64,000 bases of DNA, taken from the NCBI RefSeq assembly GCF_023954305.1, contig NZ_JAMLIG010000001.1, positions 3,058,001 through 3,122,000 of the forward strand. The letters run 5' to 3'. The notes under the pieces were generated by a model, which was not told where the DNA came from, did not search any database, and saw only the letters and a list, made by a program, of their open reading frames with translations. The translations under genes were made by a program, and so were the position numbers. Numbering within the stretch: the first letter of the stretch is position 1; each line of letters opens with the position of its first letter. Origin of the DNA: Mesorhizobium sp. Lineage in GTDB: Bacteria; Pseudomonadota; Alphaproteobacteria; Rhizobiales; Rhizobiaceae. Below, piece by piece: positions 1 to 9,298 of this stretch.

Positions 1-581
1 AGCCCGGCCGCAAGCTTGCGCGGATCGACGGCGAGGTTGTCGGGACTGACGAGGGCCGCCTCGCGATCGATGCCGAAGCGGTCGCGCAAACGGCCGGAGG
101 TGAGGTATTCGGCAGCGAGACCGGCCGCCCGGCGCGCTTCGGCTTCCTCGCGCAAGGCGCCGGGACCGAGCACGTTGCCGGCCAGCAGCAGCGACGGGCG
201 CGGCAACTTCGCACAGGCGATGCCGACTTCGTCGACCTTCGCCGAAAGGTTTGCCACCGCCAGCCGGGAGCGCCGCCAGGCGGCCTCGGCTTTCGCTTTG
301 CCGATTTTTCCGGCGAGCACCGTCAAGGGCTGGTCGATCTCGTACTGGACGAGCGCCGTGGTTGCAGGCGTGGAGCCGATGATTGCGCCCCGTCGATCGA
401 CGACGATGACGTCCCGGCCATCGGCCGTGAGCGCCTCGGCGATCATCCCGCCCGAAATCCCCATCCCGACCACGAGGACGTCGGTCTTGATGTCGCGTAC
501 CAGCTTCGAGGTCTCCACGCGCGGCGCGCGGTAGGCCATCCAGACCGGCCTTCCGGTCCGCAGATCGAGTTTCCGGTTCAT
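1..581 (-). CDS. FAD-dependent oxidoreductase, N-terminal part (cut by window edge)
   Basis: Read from the ATG at 581 towards base 1, this open frame gives 193 codons without a stop and runs off the window. After about 34 residues comes a dinucleotide-binding motif, DVLVVGMGISGG, followed by an acidic strand end (VIVVDRR), which is the Rossmann start of the DadA/glycine-oxidase-like FAD oxidoreductases. The missing C-terminus would carry the substrate domain, so the substrate cannot be named. Ferrochelatase lies 69 bp downstream on the same strand, without obvious functional coupling. Confidence 0.8.
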   Translation of the reverse strand, partial: MNRKLDLRTGRPVWMAYRAPRVETSKLVRDIKTDVLVVGMGISGGMIAEALTADGRDVIVVDRRGAIIGSTPATTALVQYEIDQPLTVLAGKIGKAKAEAAWRRSRLAVANLSAKVDEVGIACAKLPRPSLLLAGNVLGPGALREEAEARRAAGLAAEYLTSGRLRDRFGIDREAALVSPDNLAVDPRKLAAG

Positions 582-650
582 GAGACTACCCCGCTCAGCG
601 ACGCGTCAGAACGCACCGAAGCGAGAGATGTTCCAGATCGCGCAGAGGTG

Positions 651-1715
651 TCAGACCCAGCCCTGCAACTCGCGCCTGACCATCGCTTCGATGACAGCCA
701 TGCCTTCGTCACTGTCGTTGAGGCAGGGAATGTGGGCGAACTTCTCGCCGCCGGCGTGAAGGAATATCTCGCGCACTTCGCCGTCGATTTCCTCCAGCGT
801 CTCGATGCAGTCGGCGGAGAAGCCGGGATTGACGATGGCGATGCGCTTCACACCATCCCTGGCGAGCTTCTCGACGGTCTTGTCGGTATAAGGCTGCAGC
901 CATTCCTGGGCGCCGAAGCGCGACTGGAACGTAGTCTGCAGCCTGTCCTTGTCCCAACCCAGCCGCTCGCGCAGCAGGCGCGTCGTCTTCAGGCAGTGGC
1001 AATGATAGGGGTCGCCTTTCTCAAGATTGACCTTTGGCAGGCCGTGATAGGAGGCGAGCACCACCTCCGGCTCGAAATCGAGCGCCGCGAGGTGACCGCG
1101 CAGCGAGTCGGCCAGAGCGTCGATATAGACCGGCTCGTCGTGGTAGGGCGGCACGGTGCGGACGGCCGGCGCATTGCGGATCTTCATCAGGGCGCGAAAC
1201 AGCTGGTCGTTGGCCGTGGCCGTCGTGGTCGCGGAATATTGCGGATAGAGCGGGAAGGTCAGGATTCGGTCGCAGCCCTGGACGATGAGGCGGTCGAGCG
1301 CGCTGGCGGTGGACGGATTGCCGTAGCGCATGCCCCACTCGACCGAGATGTCGGAATGTCCGGCGAGGCGGGCGGCGAGCTTTTCCGCCTGTCCGCGCGT
1401 GAAGGTGCGCAGCGGTGACTCGTCGAGTTCCGTGTTCCAGATCTTGCGGTAGTTGGCTCCCGTCTTCTGCGGGCGCGTGGTCAGGATAAATAGATTGAGG
1501 ATCGGCTGCCAGACGAGAGGAGGTATCTCGATGACGCGTCTGTCGGAGAGAAACTCCTTCAGGTAACGCCGGACCGACGCATAGTCCGTTCCGTCTGGCG
1601 TTCCCAAATTGACCAGCAGCACCCCGATGCGCCCGTTGCGCACGGGCGGATGATTCTCCGGCAGCGGACCGGTCGCCTTGTACTCGGCCTGTCTCGTCAG
1701 ATCGCTCGTTTCCAT
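651..1715 (-). CDS. hemH: Ferrochelatase
   Basis: Inserts ferrous iron into protoporphyrin IX, the last step of protoheme synthesis. The 354-residue product has the family start IGVLLVNLGTPDGTD, the EFLSDRRVIEIPP segment, the conserved SYHGLPK histidine segment in the middle and NPGFSADCIETLEEI near the end. Length is normal for the alphaproteobacterial enzyme, which often carries a short N-terminal extension as here. The ATG at 1715 is preceded by GGAG at suitable spacing. It is transcribed in the same direction as the flanking genes but separated by gaps, so it is probably its own unit. Confidence 0.96.
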   Translation of the reverse strand: METSDLTRQAEYKATGPLPENHPPVRNGRIGVLLVNLGTPDGTDYASVRRYLKEFLSDRRVIEIPPLVWQPILNLFILTTRPQKTGANYRKIWNTELDESPLRTFTRGQAEKLAARLAGHSDISVEWGMRYGNPSTASALDRLIVQGCDRILTFPLYPQYSATTTATANDQLFRALMKIRNAPAVRTVPPYHDEPVYIDALADSLRGHLAALDFEPEVVLASYHGLPKVNLEKGDPYHCHCLKTTRLLRERLGWDKDRLQTTFQSRFGAQEWLQPYTDKTVEKLARDGVKRIAIVNPGFSADCIETLEEIDGEVREIFLHAGGEKFAHIPCLNDSDEGMAVIEAMVRRELQGWV

Positions 1716-1790
1716 CGCCTGCTCCGTGTTGCGTCACACTTAGCCCGTGCCGTCCCGAATTCAATGCGAGCGCACCGGATACGGCTGCGG

Positions 1791-1830
1791 CAAAAGGAAA
1801 CCGGGCCGCCCGAGGGTTCGGACGGCCCGG
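1791..1830 (-). terminator. Rho-independent terminator after the 5'-nucleotidase gene
   Basis: On the minus strand a 13-bp GC stem (one G-U pair) between 1818-1830 and 1801-1813 with a 4-base loop is followed by TTTCCTTTT. It begins about 20 bp after the stop codon of the 5'-nucleotidase gene. Confidence 0.8.
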
Positions 1831-1851
1831 CTCGATCTCGCTTGCGATGCG

Positions 1852-3870
1852 TCAGCCCTTGGGCGGGATGGTCAGCGTGCCGCCGATCGGCAGCTTGTTC
1901 GGACTGAAGCCCGGATTGGCTTCGGAGATCTTCTTCCACATGAAGCCGTCGCCGTAGAATTCCTTGGCGAGGTTCCAGTAGTTGTCGCCGGCGACGATCG
2001 TGTGCGTGCCCGGCGCGGCAGCCGCGGCAGGTGCCGTCGCGGCCGGAGCCGCCGGGGCAGCGGTGGTCGCGGCCGGTGCCGCGGCAGGCGCTGCCTCTAC
2101 CTTCGGCGGCTGGGTCGCGATGTCGGTGGCGGCAGCCGGCAACTCAGGCACCTTTGCCGGCTCGGCAGTTGCCGCCGGAGCGGGGGTCGCGGCGGGTGCC
2201 GGGGTTGCCGCAGGTGCGGGAGTTGCCGCGGGAGCGGGTTCGGCGGCAGGTGCAGCGGCAGGCGTCGCGTCGGTGATGCGACCGTCGAGCTTCGGCGTGT
2301 AGGGCCGGTTCGCGGCGAGGTAGTCAGCGACCACCTGCTCGAGGCTCGGGCCGAAATCGTACGCGTTCTGGGCATTGGAGGCGAACAGCTTGTAGCCGTC
2401 GCCGCCGGCGCGGACGAAGTTGTTGGTCGCGATCGTATAGACCTTGGCCTCGTCGATCGGCTTCCAGGCGCCGCCGTCCATCACTTCCAGCGACTTCAGC
2501 CGGCCGCCGTTCGGCGCGACCGACTTGTCGAAGGTGTATTTCAGGCCGGCGACCTGGGGGAACTTGCCCTTGCCTTCCTCGATCTCCGAGAGGCCCGCCT
2601 CGATGGAGTCCTTGAGGTCCTTGCCGGTAAGCTGGAAGGTGGCGAGCGTGTTCTGGAACGGCAGGACGGTGAGCACCTCGCCCATGGTGATGACACCCTG
2701 GTCGATCGAGGCGCGGATGCCGCCGCCGTTCTGGATGGCGATGGTAACGCCCTGGGCCTTGGTGCGGTCGAGCATCGCGTCGGCGATCAGATTGCCCATC
2801 GTGCATTCGACCGCGCGGCAGGACTTGCGGTCGCCGTCGATCAAGGCGGTCGTTTCGGCGACTTCCTTGTTCTTCAGCTCCTCGATCGGCGCGCCGAGTT
2901 CCTTGATGCGGGCGAGCACGGCCTCGTCGGCCTTGATCGAATTGTCGAGGAAGAGCGGATCGCCCTTGGCCTCCTTGACGACGCCGTTGTCGTCGAAGGT
3001 GACCATGAACTCGCCGAGATACTTGGAGTAGGACGCGGCCTGCGTTACCGGCACCTTGTAGCCGCCGGGATTGTCGATCATCGTCGGATACGGCCCTTCG
3101 GCCTTCGCGTCGGTGTTCGACAGCAGCGAGTGGGAATGGCCGCCGACGACCACGTCGACGCCCGGGATCTTGGCGATCAGTTCCTTGTCGCGCGGATAGC
3201 CGACATGGGTCAGCGCGATGATCTTGTTGACGCCCTCGGCTTCCAGCTTCTTCACCTCGGCGGTGATGGTGGCGATGTCGTCCTCGATCGAGATGTTGGG
3301 CCCGGGCGAGGCGATTTCGGGCGTATCGGTGGTGACGGCGCCGACGATGCCGATCTTCTGGCCGCCGACCTCGAGCACCAGCGAAGGCTTGATGCGGTCG
3401 ACGATGGTCGAGGCGGATGCCGCCTTCACGTTGGCGCTGAGCACGGGGAACTTGACGACGTCGAGGAAGCCCTTGAGCGCGGGCTCGCCGTCGTCAAACT
3501 CATGGTTGCCGACGGTCATGGCGTCGAACTTCATCAGGTTGAGGAACTCGGCCTCGACCGCGCCCTTGTAGGTCGCGTAGAAGAGCGACCCCTGGAAATT
3601 GTCGCCGCCGTTGAGCAGCAACACGTTCTGGCCCTCGAGCGCCTTGCGGCGGTCGGCAATGGCCGTGACCAGGCGCGCGGCGCCGCCGATGCATTCGCCC
3701 TTGCCCTCTTCCTCGGCCGAACAGGTCGACTCATATTTGTTATTGCTCTCGATCCGGCTGTGCCAATCGTTGATATGCAGGATGTTCAGCGTGTAGTCGG
3801 CGAAGGACGCCGCCGTGGACATCGCCAGTACCGACGCAGAAAGCATTCCGATCAGTGCTGTTTTTCGCAT
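1852..3870 (-). CDS. Secreted bifunctional metallophosphatase/5'-nucleotidase with C-terminal LysM
   Basis: Predicted periplasmic enzyme that hydrolyses nucleotides or other phosphate esters. I place the start at the ATG at 3870, behind GGGAG, because it gives a clean signal peptide (MRKTALIGMLSASVLAMSTA). The calcineurin-like metal motifs follow in order: LHINDWHSR, NGGDNFQGS, VGNHEFDDG, and GGHSHSLL. The 5'-nucleotidase C-terminal domain has NGGGIRASI and NNFVRAGGDGY. A long Ala/Pro linker containing PAPAAT repeats leads to a LysM module (HTIVAGDNYWNLAKEFYGDG) that should bind peptidoglycan. Fusion of UshA-like enzymes to LysM occurs in rhizobia. A hairpin terminator follows. Confidence 0.93.
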   Translation of the reverse strand: MRKTALIGMLSASVLAMSTAASFADYTLNILHINDWHSRIESNNKYESTCSAEEEGKGECIGGAARLVTAIADRRKALEGQNVLLLNGGDNFQGSLFYATYKGAVEAEFLNLMKFDAMTVGNHEFDDGEPALKGFLDVVKFPVLSANVKAASASTIVDRIKPSLVLEVGGQKIGIVGAVTTDTPEIASPGPNISIEDDIATITAEVKKLEAEGVNKIIALTHVGYPRDKELIAKIPGVDVVVGGHSHSLLSNTDAKAEGPYPTMIDNPGGYKVPVTQAASYSKYLGEFMVTFDDNGVVKEAKGDPLFLDNSIKADEAVLARIKELGAPIEELKNKEVAETTALIDGDRKSCRAVECTMGNLIADAMLDRTKAQGVTIAIQNGGGIRASIDQGVITMGEVLTVLPFQNTLATFQLTGKDLKDSIEAGLSEIEEGKGKFPQVAGLKYTFDKSVAPNGGRLKSLEVMDGGAWKPIDEAKVYTIATNNFVRAGGDGYKLFASNAQNAYDFGPSLEQVVADYLAANRPYTPKLDGRITDATPAAAPAAEPAPAATPAPAATPAPAATPAPAATAEPAKVPELPAAATDIATQPPKVEAAPAAAPAATTAAPAAPAATAPAAAAAPGTHTIVAGDNYWNLAKEFYGDGFMWKKISEANPGFSPNKLPIGGTLTIPPKG

Positions 3871-3993
3871 TTTTCGTCTCCCGTTGGTCGCCGGACCACC
3901 TTCTAGCGGGGTCAAGTGTCAGCGATATTGCAGAACCCAGAGCCGGCAATGTCACACCGGCAAATGCGCGATGCAAGCGGATTCCAGCCGCGA

Positions 3994-5247
3994 TCACGCG
4001 CGATAGTCGCGCTCGTCCGCGATCACCTTGCCATCGTTCGGAAGGCTGCCGGCGGGCGCGACGCATACCGCGCCGCCGAGCTTGGTCACCTCGCGCAAAG
4101 ACGCCTCGATGGCGGCAGCGTCCGCCTGCCTGCCGGCTGCGGCCTCGACATGCAGCGCCATCGCATCGCGCTCGCCGTCCCGGGTGACCACCAATCTGCC
4201 TCTGGCGACCTCGGGATGGCGGGCGAGGACCGCGGCGACCTGCTTTGGATCGACGAACATGCCCTTGACCTTGGTGCGCTGGTCGGCGCGGCCGAGCCAG
4301 CCGCGGATGCGCGTATTCGTGCGCCCGCACGGCGACGGCTCGCTGATGATCGCCGAAAGGTCGCCGGTACCGAGCCGGACCATCGGATAAGCCGAGTTGA
4401 AGGAAGTGACGACGACTTCGCCGACCTCGCCTTCCGGGACCGGATCTCCGGTGCCCGGGCGAACGATCTCGAGGATGAGCCCTTCGCTTACCACCATACC
4501 GGGCAGCGGCGTTCCGTCGGCCTGTGCGGTCTCATAGGCGATCACGCCGAATTCGGCAGTGGCATAACATTGCAGCACGGCGACACCACGCGAGCGGTAT
4601 TCCTCGCGCAAAGACGGAAACAACGCGCCGCCGGAGACCAGTCCCTTGCGGATCGAGGAGAGGTCGCGACCCATCTCGGCGGCCTTGTCGAGCATCACCT
4701 TGAGAAAATCCGGCGTGCCCGAATAGACAGATGGCTTGAGACTGGCCGCAGCGTCGACCTGCATTTCGGTATTGCCCGTGCCGGCGGCGAACACCGTGCA
4801 GCCCATCGCGCGGGCGCCCTCGTCGAGAATGAAACCGCCCGGCGTCATGTGATAGGCGAAGGCGTTGTGGACGATCTCGCCGGGGCGGACGCCTGCTGCG
4901 TGGAAGGCGCGTGCGGCCTGCCACGGGTCGGTGCCCGCGGCCTGCGGTTCCCACAGCGGGCCGGGCGAGAGGAAGACCCGGCTTCCTTGCAATTGCGAGA
5001 TGTCGGCGAAGCCGCCGAAGGGCGGATCCGCCTGCTGGAATTCCATCAGTTCCGATTTGCGTAGCACCGGGAGACGCGCCAGCGCCGCGCGGTCGCTGAC
5101 GGACGAAAGGTCGTGGCCGTTCAGCCATTTCGCCAGCCCAGGCGCCTTCGCGCACGCCTCCAGGAGAAAGGCCGGAAGACGCGAAAACAGATCGGCTTCG
5201 CGTTCGGCGGGCGCGCGGGTTTCCAGCGCGTCGAAATGGTCCGGCAT
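3994..5247 (-). CDS. Phenylacetate-CoA ligase-like AMP-forming enzyme
   Basis: Member of the PaaK-like branch of adenylate-forming enzymes (417 residues), which activate a carboxylate to an acyl-AMP and then a CoA thioester. Family traits are the SGTPDFLKVMLDKA segment, the YATAEFGVIAYE adenine-binding region, the TGDLSAI hinge aspartate, and a C-terminal domain with GRADQRTKVKGMFVDPKQV. The usual Ser/Gly-rich phosphate loop is altered (LSPGPLWEPQAAGTDPW). A strong GGGAGGAG sits before the ATG at 5247, so I prefer this to a start eight codons earlier. The substrate cannot be inferred from the neighbours, and the gene may be monocistronic. Confidence 0.85.
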   Translation of the reverse strand: MPDHFDALETRAPAEREADLFSRLPAFLLEACAKAPGLAKWLNGHDLSSVSDRAALARLPVLRKSELMEFQQADPPFGGFADISQLQGSRVFLSPGPLWEPQAAGTDPWQAARAFHAAGVRPGEIVHNAFAYHMTPGGFILDEGARAMGCTVFAAGTGNTEMQVDAAASLKPSVYSGTPDFLKVMLDKAAEMGRDLSSIRKGLVSGGALFPSLREEYRSRGVAVLQCYATAEFGVIAYETAQADGTPLPGMVVSEGLILEIVRPGTGDPVPEGEVGEVVVTSFNSAYPMVRLGTGDLSAIISEPSPCGRTNTRIRGWLGRADQRTKVKGMFVDPKQVAAVLARHPEVARGRLVVTRDGERDAMALHVEAAAGRQADAAAIEASLREVTKLGGAVCVAPAGSLPNDGKVIADERDYRA

Positions 5248-5270
5248 GTCTCCTCCCGTAGTTTTTCTCA

Positions 5271-5951
5271 CTATCGCAGGAGGCTTATCCAGCGCGCAAG
5301 ATTGACCATCGAGATTAACGCGCCCGCGACATAGGTGAGGGCGGCGGCCCTGAGCAGGCCGCGGACGGCGGGCATGTCGGCCTCGGCCAGATAGCGCCCC
5401 TCCTTGAGGATCGGCAACGCCTTGCGGAAGCTGGCGTCAAACTCGACCGGAAGCGTGACGAGGTTGACGAGAACCCGCACGCCCAGCAGCGCCACGCCGA
5501 GACCGAGAACGGCCGCGAAGGCAAGTGGCGTTCGCGCGAGAATGCCGAGCACGGGTGCTGCGAGGAAGAACCAGAATGCGATCCGATCCGTCTGCGCGGC
5601 AAGCCGCGCCAGCGATTGGCGGGTCTGCAGCCCGCGTTCGTCCCGCCCGTGCTGGATTGCGTGCCCGACCTCATGAGCGGCGATCGCGACGGCGGACAAG
5701 GAGCGTCCGTCATGGTGCTGTTTCAGCAGCCGGACAGCCTTGTCGTCAGGATCGTAATGATCGCCCTTGTCGGTGATCTCGACCTTCACATGCGCCAGGT
5801 CGAAGCGGTTCAGGAGGTGACGAGCGAGCTCGCCGCCGGTGCCTGGAAGATCTGGTCGAGCGGCTCCGTGCCGCCTGATGGTCCATCCGACCCACACCTG
5901 CGGAAGGATGGCAACCGTCAGAAAGGCAATGGCGGCGAGGGTGATTACCAA
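5271..5951 (-). CDS. Membrane zinc metallopeptidase, YugP/Zn_peptidase_2 type
   Basis: A 226-residue integral membrane peptidase. The N-terminus is one hydrophobic helix, the zinc motif HEVGH is at about residues 93-97 preceded by a YDPDDKAVRL strand, and two to three membrane segments fill the C-terminal half. This matches the YugP family of neutral zinc metallopeptidases, whose substrates are not known. The start is a TTG with AAGGGG about 8 bases upstream. It ends 24 bp before the ligase-like gene in the same direction. Confidence 0.85.
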   Translation of the reverse strand: MVITLAAIAFLTVAILPQVWVGWTIRRHGAARPDLPGTGGELARHLLNRFDLAHVKVEITDKGDHYDPDDKAVRLLKQHHDGRSLSAVAIAAHEVGHAIQHGRDERGLQTRQSLARLAAQTDRIAFWFFLAAPVLGILARTPLAFAAVLGLGVALLGVRVLVNLVTLPVEFDASFRKALPILKEGRYLAEADMPAVRGLLRAAALTYVAGALISMVNLARWISLLR

Positions 5952-5988
5952 CGGCCGCCCCTTCGATCGCGTCAGGCCATGGCGGCGT

Positions 5989-6378
5989 TCACGCGCCGGC
6001 CTGACGGCGCACCAGCACGAACTGCTGACCGCTCGAACTCGTGCAGTTCAACTGCTGAGGGCTGACCAGGGCGCAGTTCACGCTGGATGTCGTCTGACGA
6101 ATGATCGACGTAACCGAAATCTCGATCGTACGGGCGTCGGCATAGCGGTAGGAGCCGGTCGCCAGCTTGTTGCCTGTATCGACCGCCAGCGTCTCGAAGG
6201 AGCCGCCGGTGAAGCGCGACATGGCGACGCCGTCGGTGCTCAGCCAATCGCCTTCGACCCCGGTCTGGCGCGCAACGGACGGTCCTGAGACACCCGGCCC
6301 GGGCCCCGTCTGGCATCCGGCAAGCGCCAGCAGCGCGACAAGCGGCGTTGCCGAGAAGAGCGTACGCGCGTTCAGCAT
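5989..6378 (-). CDS. omp10: Outer membrane lipoprotein Omp10
   Basis: The 129-residue product has a lipoprotein signal peptide ending in LALAGC, with Cys22 as the predicted lipidated residue, then a compact beta domain with the segments EGDWLSTDGVAMSRF and GQQFVLVRR. Size and sequence match the Omp10 lipoproteins of Brucella and rhizobia, which are exposed on the outer membrane and linked to envelope integrity. The ATG at 6378 is preceded by AGGGAGAAT. Two cysteines (NCALVSPQQLNC) may form a disulfide. Confidence 0.9.
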   Translation of the reverse strand: MLNARTLFSATPLVALLALAGCQTGPGPGVSGPSVARQTGVEGDWLSTDGVAMSRFTGGSFETLAVDTGNKLATGSYRYADARTIEISVTSIIRQTTSSVNCALVSPQQLNCTSSSGQQFVLVRRQAGA

Positions 6379-6461
6379 CGGCGATTCTCCCTGTAGTGAG
6401 TCCCCCCTGTGCGGTCTGCATCGCGCTTTATCCCGGCGAAAGCAAGACCTTGTGGAATGCC

Positions 6462-7907
6462 TCATCGCACGAGGATGTTGCGGAACTGCCAGGGATCCTT
6501 CGTGTCGATGTCTTCGGGGAAGAGCCCCGGGCGGTTCTCGAGCGGAGTCCAGTCCGTATAGTACCCCTTCACCGGCCCGAGATAGGGCATCTGGACTTCC
6601 AGGCAACGACGAAAATCCATCTCGTCCGCTTCGACGATGCCTGCCTCCGGATTTTCGAGCGCCCACACCATGCCGGCAAGCACTGCCGACGTGACCTGCA
6701 GGCCGGTCGCATTCTGGTAGGGCGCGAGCTTGCGCGCCTCCGCCAGCGACAGTTGCGAACCGTACCAATAGGCGTTGAGGGCATGGCCATAGAGCAGAAC
6801 GCCGAGTTCGTCGACGCCGTCTACCAGCTCGTTCTCGTCCAGCACGTGGTGGACAGGCTGTGGCTTGCCGGCGGCGCCGAACATCTCGTGGAGCGAGAGG
6901 ATGGCGTCGTTGCAGGGATGGTAGGCATAGTGGCAAGTCGGCCGGTACGTCACCTTGCCCTTCTTGCCGGTCACGGTGAAGAAATCGGCGATCGAGATCG
7001 CCTCGTTGTGGGTCACGAGAAAACCGTATTGCGGTCCCGGTGTCGGGCACCAAGTGCGAACCCGCGTGTTCGCGCCCGGCTGTTCGAGGAAAATCGCCGC
7101 CTGTGAGCCGTGCTTGTGCTGGCGGGCGTTCTTGGGCATCCACGTCTCGTGGGTGCCCCAGCCGAGTTCGGCGGGCTGCAAGCCTTCGGAAATGAAGCCT
7201 TCTACCGACCAGGTGTTCCAGAACACGTCAAGAGGCTTCGGCTTCTTCGTGCGCTGGGTGTCGCGCTCGGCGATATGGATTCCCTTGACGCCGACCTTCT
7301 TCATCATCTTCGCCCAGCCTTCGCGGTCGTCGACCGCAGGCGTCTCGATCTTCATGCCGAGGTCTTTCGCGAGATCCACGAGTGCCTGCTTGACGAACCA
7401 GGACACCATCCCGGGATTGGCCCCGCAGGTGGAGACGGCCGTGGGTCCGCCCGGATGCTTGCGCTTTTCCTCCAGAAGCGTCTCGCGCAGAGCATAGTTG
7501 GTGCGGCTCGCATTGTCGGCTTCGGTATCGAAGTAGAAGCCTAGCCACGGCTCTACGACCGTATCGACGTAGAGCGCGCCGAGCTTGCGGCAGAGCCGCA
7601 TGATGTCGACCGAGCCGGTATCGACGGATAGGTTGACACAGAAGCCTTGACCGCCACCCTTTGTCAGCAGCGGCGTCAGCAGCTTCTTGTAGTTGTCCTT
7701 GGTCACGTGCTCCCTGATAAAGGCGATGCCTCGCTCGTCGAGCAGTTTGCGATTGTCCTCGGACGGATCGATCACCGTCACACGCGACTTGTCGAATTTG
7801 AAATGGCGCTCGATGAGAGGCAGTGTGCCGCGGCCGATAGATCCAAACCCAATCATGACGATCGGTCCGGTAATTTCACCGTGGACTGGCCAGGAAGATT
7901 GCGCCAT
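6462..7907 (-). CDS. hss: Homospermidine synthase
   Basis: Makes sym-homospermidine from putrescine (or putrescine plus spermidine) in an NAD-dependent reaction. Homospermidine is a characteristic rhizobial polyamine. The 481-residue protein has a saccharopine-dehydrogenase-like Rossmann motif GFGSIGRG at residues 20-26, then FVNL-type and DTVVEPWLGFY segments and STCGANPGMVSWFVKQAL, all typical of the family. Upstream-frame codons were rejected because the ATG at 7907 fits the usual N-terminus. It connects functionally with the ornithine decarboxylase gene at 43253, which supplies putrescine. Confidence 0.95.
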   Translation of the reverse strand: MAQSSWPVHGEITGPIVMIGFGSIGRGTLPLIERHFKFDKSRVTVIDPSEDNRKLLDERGIAFIREHVTKDNYKKLLTPLLTKGGGQGFCVNLSVDTGSVDIMRLCRKLGALYVDTVVEPWLGFYFDTEADNASRTNYALRETLLEEKRKHPGGPTAVSTCGANPGMVSWFVKQALVDLAKDLGMKIETPAVDDREGWAKMMKKVGVKGIHIAERDTQRTKKPKPLDVFWNTWSVEGFISEGLQPAELGWGTHETWMPKNARQHKHGSQAAIFLEQPGANTRVRTWCPTPGPQYGFLVTHNEAISIADFFTVTGKKGKVTYRPTCHYAYHPCNDAILSLHEMFGAAGKPQPVHHVLDENELVDGVDELGVLLYGHALNAYWYGSQLSLAEARKLAPYQNATGLQVTSAVLAGMVWALENPEAGIVEADEMDFRRCLEVQMPYLGPVKGYYTDWTPLENRPGLFPEDIDTKDPWQFRNILVR

Positions 7908-8002
7908 TTCCCGAAAACTCCTTCTCACACGACATGAAACGCCCGTCGGGGCGCTAAGACCACAATAGCCTGTCACAATAAATAGGAAACCGGCGCCGCA
8001 GG

Positions 8003-8929
8003 CTATGGTTGCCGCGCCGCGATGCCCATCAGATCCCGGACCAGGCGGTCGCGGTCGGCATTGAGACCCTTATAATCGAGCTGCGCGGCGTCGAGCCCCG
8101 AGAGCTGGGTGGCGAGACCGGCGGCGAGGCGCCTGCCATCGGGATGGGTTCTCAACGCCTGCATGGGGTCGAGATGAATGCGGATGGTGAACACGACATC
8201 GCCCGACGTGGGGAGTTTGCGCAGCGTCTGCCGCTCGACCCTTATGAAGGCGGATGCGGCGCCGTCGGCGAATCGCGGCGGTTTGGTCGCCGCGCGCTCG
8301 TCACGCTGGATCGAAGAGAGCGGCTTGTAGAGCGTCCGGTCGGACTGGAGCGACCAGTTCCAGCGGACCACCGGCCGCCCGGGCTGGAGATTGTCGAATA
8401 TCCTCTGGATCAGTTCGGCCGGGCGTGTCCCCTCGCCGAAACCGGGGACCGGATTGTGGATTTCCTGTAGCGGGCGGCCGAACTTCTCCGAAAGTGTCCA
8501 TGAGGAGGGGAAGCAGAGCGACGCGGCGACGAGTCGCCACCCGCTCGCGTCCCTGCGCATCAGGACGAGGTCGTCGGCGACAAGGTCGGCGGCGGAAAGC
8601 AGGGGAGCTCGATCCGGCGCGGCGAGGTCGACAGTGCGGGTTCCGCGGACCGTCACGCGGTCGCCCTCGCGCCAATAGGTTCGCGGCTGGGTGGCGACGA
8701 GATGGTCCGCCAGAAGCGTGGCGAGTTCGGTCTGTGCCTCGCGCGTGTCCGGTTCCTCGACGAAGACAAGATCGGGACTCTCGCGGTTGAGCCGATCCTT
8801 CTCGGCGAGCATGTCCATGAGATCATCGGTCGGCGTGATCCAGCCGGCAGGATCGATCGGCTTCAGGCCGATTGTGAACGGCAGCGAGGCGCCGTCATAG
8901 GGGGTGGGGAAGTGAACGCCGTTCGGCAA
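8003..8929 (-). CDS. Heme-dependent oxidative N-demethylase-like protein (DUF3445)
   Basis: The body of the protein is typical DUF3445: HFPTPYDGASLPFTIGLKPID at the start, a middle with LCFPSSWTLSEKFGRPLQEIHNPVPG, and RVERQTLRKLP. The characterised members bind heme b and oxidatively remove methyl groups from dimethylamine-type substrates. The exact start is uncertain. No ATG lies between the upstream gene and the conserved region, and I use the TTG at 8929. It lacks a clear ribosome binding site, so translation may be coupled to the gene ending at 8949. Confidence 0.8.
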   Translation of the reverse strand: MPNGVHFPTPYDGASLPFTIGLKPIDPAGWITPTDDLMDMLAEKDRLNRESPDLVFVEEPDTREAQTELATLLADHLVATQPRTYWREGDRVTVRGTRTVDLAAPDRAPLLSAADLVADDLVLMRRDASGWRLVAASLCFPSSWTLSEKFGRPLQEIHNPVPGFGEGTRPAELIQRIFDNLQPGRPVVRWNWSLQSDRTLYKPLSSIQRDERAATKPPRFADGAASAFIRVERQTLRKLPTSGDVVFTIRIHLDPMQALRTHPDGRRLAAGLATQLSGLDAAQLDYKGLNADRDRLVRDLMGIAARQP

Positions 8930-8948
8930 TTTCGATCGATGGTTGGTC

Positions 8949-9284
8949 TTATTCTGCTGCGGGCACAAAGCGATGCTGCGCGGTCTCGACAAGCGCAATG
9001 GCTTCGGCGAATGGAATTCCTTCGAAGCCCGCCTGGAACACCTTGGCCGTTGTCCCGGCCGCACTTATCCGATTGACCGGTAGATCAGGCCAAATCGAGC
9101 GGAATTGGGCGCCAAGGGCGAAGACGTCGTCCAGATCGGCGATCGTTTCGGGCTGGACCGAGTAAAGAATCGAATCGATCTTGCCCAACACGTCGCGACG
9201 TCCGGATGCACTCGAAATACGCGTCGAGAGATCCTGAAGGTCACTCCTTCGCAACCGCCTCCACGAGATTTCCAGGTTCACCAT
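8949..9284 (-). CDS. Hypothetical protein (111 aa), paired with the gene at 9299
   Basis: I do not recognise this product. It is a soluble, mostly helical-looking protein of 111 residues beginning MVNLEISWRRLRRSDLQDL, with no signal peptide or membrane segment. The ATG at 9284 has GGAGAG upstream. It starts 14 bp after the stop of the larger gene at 9299-9814, so the two are almost certainly cotranscribed and may be an effector-partner or toxin-immunity pair. This pairing is inference from spacing only. Confidence 0.6.
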   Translation of the reverse strand: MVNLEISWRRLRRSDLQDLSTRISSASGRRDVLGKIDSILYSVQPETIADLDDVFALGAQFRSIWPDLPVNRISAAGTTAKVFQAGFEGIPFAEAIALVETAQHRFVPAAE

Positions 9285-9298
9285 GGCGTCTCTCCGTG

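Noticed and set aside
2160..2270. Tandem repeat-like DNA, at first sight a short repeat array
   Set aside because: It encodes the PAPAAT linker of the 5'-nucleotidase; there are no spacers or conserved direct repeats as in CRISPR.
1747..3906. Large plus-strand open frame of 719 codons opposite the 5'-nucleotidase gene
   Set aside because: It is antisense to a gene with clear domains and signal peptide; its composition (Arg/Gly/Val-rich) is the usual shadow of GC-rich coding DNA.
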